Shown: piece after piece, positions 1 to 3,889 of the stretch | Position numbering within the stretch: the stretch's first letter is position 1 | How the letters are laid out: each line of letters begins with the position of its first letter | Source: DASUFH01 sp036274645 | GTDB lineage: Bacteria > Acidobacteriota > Terriglobia > 20CM-2-55-15 | Assembly: GCA_036274645.1 (NCBI GenBank) | Contig: DASUFH010000275.1 | Location: 1 to 14,795, forward strand | DNA length: 14,795 nucleotides | Direction: 5' to 3' | Program-made: the position numbers and the translations under genes | The notes under the pieces: generated by a model | The model's input: only the letters and a program-made list of their open reading frames with translations | Databases searched by the model: none | What the model was told of the DNA's origin: nothing

Positions 1-1
1 T

Positions 2-466
2 CAGCGCCGGCGCCATTTTCTCGGATTGATTCGCGAGTGTGAGGCCACCGGCCAGACCTGCGGCCGTATCCGCGCCGATATCAGCGCGACGGAGGACCGG
101 TTGCGCGAGTTGCGCGCCGAGCTTGAGGCCGCCCGCCGATCCGGCACACGCATTGCGGAGTACCGGCGCGAGCTGGAGCGGCTCACACCTGGCCCATTGC
201 TGGAGTTCATCGGGCGCGCCAGGTCCGAGACTCAGCGGTTCACACGTCCCGGCGCCGGAGATCCGCGGCGGCTGCGCGCGCTCCTGGCAGCGCTGACCGC
301 GGCGCAACAGTTGCGCGCCACGGTTGCCGATGACGCCGCGGCGGCCGCCGAGGTTGAGCGTCTTTGGCGCTCGATCGACGCGGCGACATTTCCCGCACCG
401 CGGCCGGTTACGGCTGGCGGTGTTCACGATGGTAGCGATGACGATTTCGGAGGTGAGGCGGCATGA
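2..466 (+). CDS. Hypothetical coiled-coil protein, 5' end probably outside the window
   Basis: I do not recognise this protein. The frame is open from base 2, so the gene may begin upstream of the window. The first usable start inside is a TTG at 26, giving 146 residues. The N-terminal third (about residues 18-55 from that TTG) is rich in Arg, Glu, Leu and Ala with heptad-like spacing, suggesting a short coiled coil. The C-terminus is Ala- and Asp-rich and acidic. The two cysteines near the N-terminus are not arranged as an obvious metal site. The stop overlaps the start of the zinc-ribbon gene as ATGA (463-466), so the two are probably translationally coupled. Its placement in a dense run of small genes suggests an early or accessory gene of a mobile element. 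No function is proposed. Confidence 0.55.
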   Translation, partial: QRRRHFLGLIRECEATGQTCGRIRADISATEDRLRELRAELEAARRSGTRIAEYRRELERLTPGPLLEFIGRARSETQRFTRPGAGDPRRLRALLAALTAAQQLRATVADDAAAAAEVERLWRSIDAATFPAPRPVTAGGVHDGSDDDFGGEAA

Positions 467-708
467 GATCAGCATTTGTTTGCGGCGGCTGCAGTTGTGC
501 TTTCTATAGCAGCGACGACGCGCCACGGTGTCCGGATTGCCGGTATCAGGGGCCGTCCATCCAGACATTTAAGGACTTCGTTCGCGAGGTGCAAGACGAG
601 CGATCGCGCGCGCTCGATATTCAGACCGCGGCCGTCGGCCGGGAGGTGGACATTGCGGCTATCGATGCCGAGGAGTTCCGGCGCGTTTTGTTCGGAGAGG
701 AGCCTTAG
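463..708 (+). CDS. Small zinc-ribbon protein (81 aa)
   Basis: The protein has Cys7-x2-Cys10 and Cys23-x2-Cys26 knuckles (CGGC and CPDC) separated by 12 residues, the layout of a rubredoxin-like or zinc-ribbon fold of about 25 residues. A further cysteine (Cys12) follows the first knuckle. The remaining 55 residues are charged and probably helical, with no membrane segment or signal peptide. Such domains usually bind one zinc ion and mediate nucleic-acid or protein contacts. The specific role here is unknown. The ATG overlaps the previous stop (ATGA), which supports the start. It is the last gene of the first small-gene block, and a 223-bp non-coding leader follows. The Cys4 motif is clear, but the family is not recognised. 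Confidence 0.7.
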   Translation: MRSAFVCGGCSCAFYSSDDAPRCPDCRYQGPSIQTFKDFVREVQDERSRALDIQTAAVGREVDIAAIDAEEFRRVLFGEEP

Positions 709-792
709 CGCGTTCGGTTTTCCTTGCGAGGTTGGCCGCAGACACGCGTTCGGACGCTGGGTGATATCTCGGTATGGGTTGACTTGTGGGCG

Positions 793-798
793 TATACT
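793..798 (+). promoter_or_regulatory. Possible -10 element (TATACT)
   Basis: TATACT differs from the sigma70 -10 consensus at one position and lies 10 bp before the ATG of the mini-ORF at 809, predicting a nearly leaderless transcript. No good -35 exists at 16-18 bp. A TTGACT at 779-784 is only 8 bp upstream, which is too close for a normal promoter. A phage or activator-dependent promoter is possible. The call is weak. Confidence 0.3.
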
Positions 799-808
799 TG
801 CGCCAGCA

Positions 809-853
809 ATGAAGCGGCCCGGTTTGGTGCTAGCAACACCGCCCCGGGCCTGA
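809..853 (+). CDS. Putative 14-residue leader peptide
   Basis: An ATG at 809 opens a 14-codon frame (MKRPGLVLATPPRA) ending in TGA at 851-853. It lies just downstream of the TATACT element and spans almost exactly the hairpin at 816-850, so a translating ribosome would unfold that hairpin. The peptide contains three prolines and two arginines. This geometry resembles transcription-attenuation leaders upstream of the small-gene operon beginning at 932. There is no Shine-Dalgarno sequence, so if translated it would be nearly leaderless. The ORF could be coincidental at this length. Confidence 0.25.
   Translation: MKRPGLVLATPPRA
816..850 (+). promoter_or_regulatory. GC-rich leader hairpin
   Basis: GGCCCGG (816-822) pairs perfectly with CCGGGCC (844-850), and inside it GGTG (826-829) can pair with CACC (837-840). 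The stem sits within the mini-ORF and ends next to its stop codon. I recall similar hairpins in leaders of actinobacterial phages and integrative elements, but that is memory and was not searched. It is a candidate regulatory RNA structure. Confidence 0.4.
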
Positions 854-869
854 CCAACAACCCGGTATT

Positions 870-917
870 GGCGGGTCGATGGCTGGACGTAGAGTTTACC
901 CGCCTTTCCCTTTTCTT
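870..917 (+). promoter_or_regulatory. Candidate attenuator: terminator-like hairpin with alternative pairing
   Basis: GGCGGGT (870-876) can pair with ACCCGCC (898-904), a 7-bp stem with a 21-nt loop, followed by the pyrimidine-rich tract TTTCCCTTTTCTT (905-917). The same CGGGT (872-876) can instead pair with upstream ACCCG (860-864). The two structures exclude each other, as in an attenuator or riboswitch. The long loop and interrupted T-tract make intrinsic termination uncertain. It lies directly before the ribosome binding site of the 932 gene. Confidence 0.3.
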
Positions 918-931
918 GGGAGTCTCACATC

Positions 932-1234
932 ATGACATTCCGCATGGACGACGGCGTTACCGTCGATACTGCACGTTCCCGCCGACGATGGGAGGAAGCC
1001 ACCGACTTCAACGGCCGCAACTACATTTCCCGCGCCACCGGAGATCAATGGGTTCACGAGACCCTTTTTGAGTCCGCCAAGGGCCGGTACTACATCGTTA
1101 CCGCGTCTCAGTGGCAGGGTTCGCGCGATTCGGCGCGCTGGGTTTCCGCTACAGAGGCGGCGGCCTGGCTGGCGCTTTGTGATCATGGCATCCCGCCAGA
1201 GTTGGCCGCGGCGGCCGGATCGGCGGTCGAATAA
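932..1234 (+). CDS. Hypothetical 100-aa protein of phage or plasmid type
   Basis: This is a soluble protein of 100 residues with no signal peptide or membrane segment. Its pattern of aromatic residues (an N-terminal RRRWEEA, then NYIS, WVHETL, RYYIV, then AAAWLA) resembles small conserved proteins encoded by phages and plasmids with no assigned function, and I cannot name a family with certainty. The start is supported by a GGGAG Shine-Dalgarno at 918-922, nine bases before the ATG. Its stop overlaps the next start as TAATG (1232-1236). It opens an operon of four chained genes downstream of the putative attenuator and is probably co-regulated with them. Confidence 0.65.
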   Translation: MTFRMDDGVTVDTARSRRRWEEATDFNGRNYISRATGDQWVHETLFESAKGRYYIVTASQWQGSRDSARWVSATEAAAWLALCDHGIPPELAAAAGSAVE

Positions 1235-1458
1235 TGAGCGGCACCATTCGAGCGCTGACACACGTCCTGGCCGATTCGGTCTCCGAGTCCGGACCGGCCG
1301 GCAATCCCTTCCGGCTGGACCATCATGGCGCCGCACAGATTATCGAGGGCCCGGCCGGGCTCCGGATTCACCTGGCCGATTACGACGACGGCGAGCTGAT
1401 GACCGCGCGGCTCAATGACGCCTACCGGCTCGGCCGCCGATCGGTGGGTGAGGTATGA
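1234..1458 (+). CDS. Hypothetical 74-aa protein
   Basis: Not recognised. It is a 74-residue soluble, mildly acidic protein whose middle (about residues 28-55) is probably a small beta structure (AAQIIEGPAGLRIHLADYDD), with a helical C-terminus. The ATG overlaps the previous stop (TAATG) and the stop overlaps the next start (ATGA at 1455-1458), so all neighbours look translationally coupled. The chained overlaps are the main support for it being a real gene. Confidence 0.55.
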   Translation: MSGTIRALTHVLADSVSESGPAGNPFRLDHHGAAQIIEGPAGLRIHLADYDDGELMTARLNDAYRLGRRSVGEV

Positions 1459-1655
1459 GCCGGGAGCTTCCCGCCGTCGAGTGGATACGGTCGTTCCAGA
1501 GCCGAGACCTGGATACGCTGGCGTTCTGGCTGACCGTGATGCAGACGGCTTCCACGCTTCCCGGCCTGTCCGGCGAGACCCGCGATTACCTGGCCGCGTT
1601 CTACGTCCGGCTGTCGGCCTGTTACGATCGGGAGTTGCGCCGTGGTGGTTGTTGA
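1455..1655 (+). CDS. Hypothetical 66-aa helical protein
   Basis: Not recognised. It is a 66-residue protein rich in Leu, Ala, Trp and Arg, predicted mostly helical (DLDTLAFWLTVMQ and TRDYLAAFYVRLS), with two cysteines in the C-terminal part and no membrane segment. The start overlaps the previous stop by ATGA. Its own TGA overlaps a TTG start of the next frame (TTGA, 1652-1655). Evidence rests on gene packing more than on homology. Confidence 0.5.
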   Translation: MSRELPAVEWIRSFQSRDLDTLAFWLTVMQTASTLPGLSGETRDYLAAFYVRLSACYDRELRRGGC

Positions 1656-1843
1656 GCTATCCCCCGCCGAGACTCGATCGCCTGGCGGATGCTGTCCGGG
1701 CCGCGAGAGTCATTACCGCCATTGCCAGCGAGCAGGAGGGCCGATTCAGCGCTAGCGAGTTAGCCTGGGCGCTGCACGTCGCGCTGAGCGATATGAGCGA
1801 CCTTGTGGCATCGTTGCGCCGGCGCCAGAGCCACAGAGAGTAA
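1652..1843 (+). CDS. Possible small winged-helix-like protein (TTG start)
   Basis: The frame is open much further upstream, but the part before 1652 overlaps two better-supported genes and reads as Arg/Pro-rich shadow sequence. The likely product is the last 63 residues, from a TTG at 1652 that overlaps the previous stop as TTGA and copies the overlap style of the upstream genes. Residues about 20-60 (VITAIASEQEGRF, SASELAWAL, DMSDLVASLRRR) have the helix spacing of a small helix-turn-helix or winged-helix domain with a basic tail, suggesting DNA binding. The GC-rich hairpin at 1852-1874 follows the stop by nine bases. The start codon and the fold are inferences. Confidence 0.45.
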   Translation: MSYPPPRLDRLADAVRAARVITAIASEQEGRFSASELAWALHVALSDMSDLVASLRRRQSHRE

Positions 1844-1851
1844 CCCCCACC

Positions 1852-1874
1852 GGCCCCGGGCGACCGGGGCCTTT
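1852..1874 (+). terminator. GC-rich terminator-like hairpin
   Basis: GGCCCCGG (1852-1859) and CCGGGGCC (1864-1871) form a perfect 8-bp stem closed by a four-base GCGA loop, followed by TTTCCC. It lies between the four-gene chain and the ART-like gene, so it probably ends the small-gene operon. The T-tract is short, so termination efficiency is uncertain. Confidence 0.6.
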
Positions 1875-1883
1875 CCCACCGTT

Positions 1884-2417
1884 ATGTGGCTTGACGCAAT
1901 TCCCGAGAATCTCAGAGAGCAGGCAGCCGCCAAGATTGCGCATGGTGACGTTGTAGGCTTCCTGGCCGCCGCCAGTAATCAGCACGCGCTTGACCTCGTT
2001 TACTGGAATGCCGACCACCTCATGCGCCTTGGTGTGTACGAACGCGCGCTGGTCGAGGCATTCACAGCACAACGGACCAATAATCACCGCTGGCCGCTCC
2101 ACGAACTTAGTTGGATGTTCAGCCGTGGCGATCTTGGCCGCCTGCGCGCTGCTGGCGACCCGCTGCCAGGGCCGGGACCGTTCACCCTGTATCGCGGCGT
2201 GGCTGGCCACGGAAACGCCCGCAGAGTCCGCGGCTTGTCCTGGACCGACGACCGAGCCAAAGCGCGATGGTTCGCGGCCCGTCTGAAGTTGGCGGATCCG
2301 GCTGTGTTCGCTGTGACGATCGAGGAATCCGCAGTTGTGGCCTACGTCGACGACCGTGAGGAGCGCGAATTTATTGTGCTGCTGCCGGAAAATACCAGAC
2401 CGAAGCGGCTGAGGTAA
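1884..2417 (+). CDS. Putative ADP-ribosyltransferase-fold protein (phage cargo?)
   Basis: From the ATG at 1884 the product has 177 residues. The C-terminal half shows the three conserved blocks of R-S-E class ADP-ribosyltransferases in order: LYRG with Arg104, GLSWT with Ser119 followed by a helix ending in RWFAARL, and VAYVDDREEREFIV with Glu160-x-Glu162. Such enzymes transfer ADP-ribose from NAD to a protein or nucleic acid. The N-terminal 95 residues are helical and of unknown role. I recall similar uncharacterised proteins in phages and bacteria. The ATG lies only 10 bases after the terminator-like hairpin and lacks a Shine-Dalgarno sequence, so the start and promoter are uncertain. As the last gene before the tRNA it sits where cargo genes often lie. 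Activity and target are not shown, and a non-catalytic ART-like fold is possible. Confidence 0.6.
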   Translation: MWLDAIPENLREQAAAKIAHGDVVGFLAAASNQHALDLVYWNADHLMRLGVYERALVEAFTAQRTNNHRWPLHELSWMFSRGDLGRLRAAGDPLPGPGPFTLYRGVAGHGNARRVRGLSWTDDRAKARWFAARLKLADPAVFAVTIEESAVVAYVDDREEREFIVLLPENTRPKRLR

Positions 2418-2499
2418 GCGGCTAGTGGTCGGAACCCCGATAGAACCCCAAGCGATTTTCGCCAAGCTCCAAAATTCACGGGACCCGCGTGGTTATTGA

Positions 2500-2572
2500 A
2501 GCCGGCGAGCGGACTTGAACCGCTGACCTGCTGATTACGAATCAGCTGCTCTGCCAACTGAGCTACGCCGGC
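2500..2572 (-). tRNA. tRNA-Thr, anticodon CGU
   Basis: Read on the minus strand from 2572, all cloverleaf parts are present: acceptor GCCGGCG paired with CGCCGGC, D arm GCTC/GAGC with loop AGTTGGCA, anticodon arm GCTGA/TCAGC with loop TTCGTAA (anticodon CGT, reading ACG threonine codons), a five-base variable loop, and T arm AGCGG/CCGCT with TTCAAGT. The discriminator base is T, and CCA is not encoded. Its 5' end directly touches the T-run of an intrinsic terminator (2573-2579). The prophage-like block begins beyond its 3' end. Confidence 0.95.
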
Positions 2573-2603
2573 AAAAAAATGCTCACCCCTATCAGGGGTG
2601 AGC
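2573..2603 (-). terminator. Intrinsic terminator abutting the tRNA-Thr 5' end
   Basis: On the minus strand a perfect 9-bp stem (GCTCACCCC / GGGGTGAGC, at 2581-2603) with a five-base loop is followed by A and seven T residues (2573-2579), a textbook Rho-independent terminator. The next base is position 1 of tRNA-Thr. No open reading frame lies between it and the promoter at 2690-2718, so it seems to end a short non-coding transcript. Confidence 0.85.
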
Positions 2604-2684
2604 AATAGTGGAAAAGAGAAAGGATCGGATACGCATTTCTCAATGCCAACCGCATCGGAAACGCCGTTTCCAAGCTCCAATGCC
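2580..2684 (-). ncRNA. Candidate small RNA or tRNA leader between promoter and terminator
   Basis: A near-consensus promoter predicts transcription start near 2683, and the intrinsic terminator ends near 2573-2580, giving an RNA of about 105-110 nt with no plausible ORF. Besides the terminator it can form GGAAAC/GTTTCC with a three-base loop (2657-2671) and GCATT/AATGC with a four-base loop (2633-2646). I recognise no known family. It could be an independent sRNA or an attenuated leader of tRNA-Thr. Transcription is predicted, not shown. Confidence 0.45.
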
Positions 2685-2689
2685 CACCT

Positions 2690-2718
2690 AATTTAAATAG
2701 GGGGGTGGGGCTTGTCAA
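2690..2718 (-). promoter_or_regulatory. Near-consensus sigma70 promoter upstream of the sRNA/tRNA
   Basis: On the minus strand, a perfect -35 TTGACA (2713-2718) is followed by a 17-bp spacer and the -10 hexamer TAAATT (2690-2695), which matches TATAAT at four of six positions in an AT-rich patch. It lies 42 bp beyond the stop of the DUF6599-like gene and is the strongest promoter-like sequence I can see in the window. Confidence 0.75.
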
Positions 2719-2760
2719 CGAATTATTTTCCCCTCTTTCAAGCCCTTGAGCCGCCTTAAT

Positions 2761-3855
2761 TTACCCGGCCGGGTGTTGCGGGGACCCAGCCCGGGGATCG
2801 TCCCGCCCACCCATAACTGATTGATTCAACTTGAGTTGTATCACCTCAACGTCCTCCGGCCGATCAAAAACGCGCCCGGGGTATCGGGATTTGACAAAAA
2901 CCCGAATACCGCCAAACCCAACGCCTGCAACAAATGTAAAGGCCAGGGCGATCCCGATAAATGTGAAGATCGTCAGCATCACCTGAGGCAGTGTCGGGCC
3001 GGGACGACGCTCATTCCAGGTCACCTGATATTCATGCCGTACGGCTGCAAGGAGCGTCTCGGCGGCAGCCGGATCTGCCCCGGGCTCGACGATCGCAAGG
3101 AGCGTTCCCTCCCTCTTTCTGAACCCCAGGGCAGAAACAGTCTTCAGTCCTTCGTCGTATCGTTTGGCAACCTGGGGGGTGGGATACATGATCAGCAGCA
3201 GGCGAAGGGGTTTTCCATGGACCTTGTATTCCGCAGTCGCCGCTTCGGCGCTGCTTTCGAATCCCAGCGATTCGCGGCCCGGGGCCCAGATGTCGTCAAG
3301 GTCCGCCGCGCTGACGACGTAGCGGTCCGTGTGTTCGATTCGCCCTTCGGTGGGAAGCTGTTCAGTAACGGGCGCCTTCAGAGAGGGTCCAGAGATATGA
3401 GGCGCCACCAACCCGGCCCAGGCGTCCATCGCCGCAGGGTCGCCCTCCAATTTGATGACGAAAGAACCCTGCCAGAAAATCGCCTGCTGATTCAGACGAT
3501 AGCCCTCGGCCCCAAACGGGAAGACCGCATAATCCGCCGGATTGGCGCTCCGCAGCGCTGTCATGAGCCCATATGCGGCGGCGCTGTCGTTCATCTCGAA
3601 AACGGATGCGGTCAGGTGTCCATGAGTTCCCGTCCAGGTTTCCAGGGTCACGCCCCGGACGCCATATCGCTTCAATACAGGAGCAAGCGTAGAGTCCAAC
3701 CGGTCGATCTGGTCCCGGTTGTATACGGAACGTCCCGCTGGGGACCATCCCGGCGCCGAGGACACCGCGAGAGACAGAGCGTCTCGCGACTGGCTGCGTA
3801 GGGGCGCAGCAAACAGGATTACTGTGAAGAAAAGACCGATGGATATTCTGTTCAT
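2761..3855 (-). CDS. DUF6599-like exported or membrane-anchored protein
   Basis: The 364-residue product begins with a signal-like segment (MNRISIGLFFTVILFAAPL, residues 1-19). A large extracytoplasmic region (about 25-285) follows, containing two similar alpha/beta halves: YGVRGVTLETWTG to FVIKLEGD, then TAEYKVHGKPLRLLLIMYP to LLAAVRHEY. There is a hydrophobic segment at about 291-319 (QVMLTIFTFIGIALAFTFVA) and a short basic cytoplasmic tail. This matches my memory of DUF6599, a family of unknown function frequent in acidobacteria. The assignment is by pattern only. It starts 34 bases after the amidase stop on the same strand, so it is probably the last gene of the cell-wall cluster and may act at the periplasmic face of the inner membrane. 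No catalytic motif was seen. No convincing terminator follows its stop. Confidence 0.75.
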   Translation of the reverse strand: MNRISIGLFFTVILFAAPLRSQSRDALSLAVSSAPGWSPAGRSVYNRDQIDRLDSTLAPVLKRYGVRGVTLETWTGTHGHLTASVFEMNDSAAAYGLMTALRSANPADYAVFPFGAEGYRLNQQAIFWQGSFVIKLEGDPAAMDAWAGLVAPHISGPSLKAPVTEQLPTEGRIEHTDRYVVSAADLDDIWAPGRESLGFESSAEAATAEYKVHGKPLRLLLIMYPTPQVAKRYDEGLKTVSALGFRKREGTLLAIVEPGADPAAAETLLAAVRHEYQVTWNERRPGPTLPQVMLTIFTFIGIALAFTFVAGVGFGGIRVFVKSRYPGRVFDRPEDVEVIQLKLNQSVMGGRDDPRAGSPQHPAG

Positions 3856-3889
3856 CGCCTGCCAGGTCGGCGCGGAACCGGTGAAAGGC

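Larger units (their letters stand above)
1..2499. mobile_element. Terminal part of a prophage-like or integrative element beside tRNA-Thr
   Basis: All genes here lie on the plus strand, are short (63 to about 177 residues), are mostly unrecognisable and are packed with 1 to 4 nt overlaps. This is the texture of a phage or integrative-element module. The chromosomal housekeeping genes to the right are long and mainly minus-strand. The block ends just outside the 3' end of the tRNA-Thr gene (3' terminus at 2500), where tyrosine-integrase elements commonly insert. No integrase, structural or packaging gene is visible, and the left end is outside the window, so the element's type is unproven. The exact right boundary is not resolved. 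It should fall within or next to the tRNA 3' half. A chimeric assembly join is an alternative explanation. Confidence 0.55.

Noticed and set aside
1752..2465. A 237-codon minus-strand open frame
   Set aside because: It is antisense to the ART-like gene, whose R, S and ExE motifs argue for the plus strand.
2581..2688. Antiterminator pairing of GGTGGGC (2682-2688) with GCTCACC in the terminator stem
   Set aside because: The GGTGGGC lies at or before the predicted transcription start (about 2683), so it would be mostly absent from the RNA.
2821..3801. A 326-codon plus-strand open frame opposite the DUF6599-like gene
   Set aside because: The composition is Arg/Gly/Pro-rich shadow sequence with no domain pattern. 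The minus-strand frame has a signal segment and a membrane segment.
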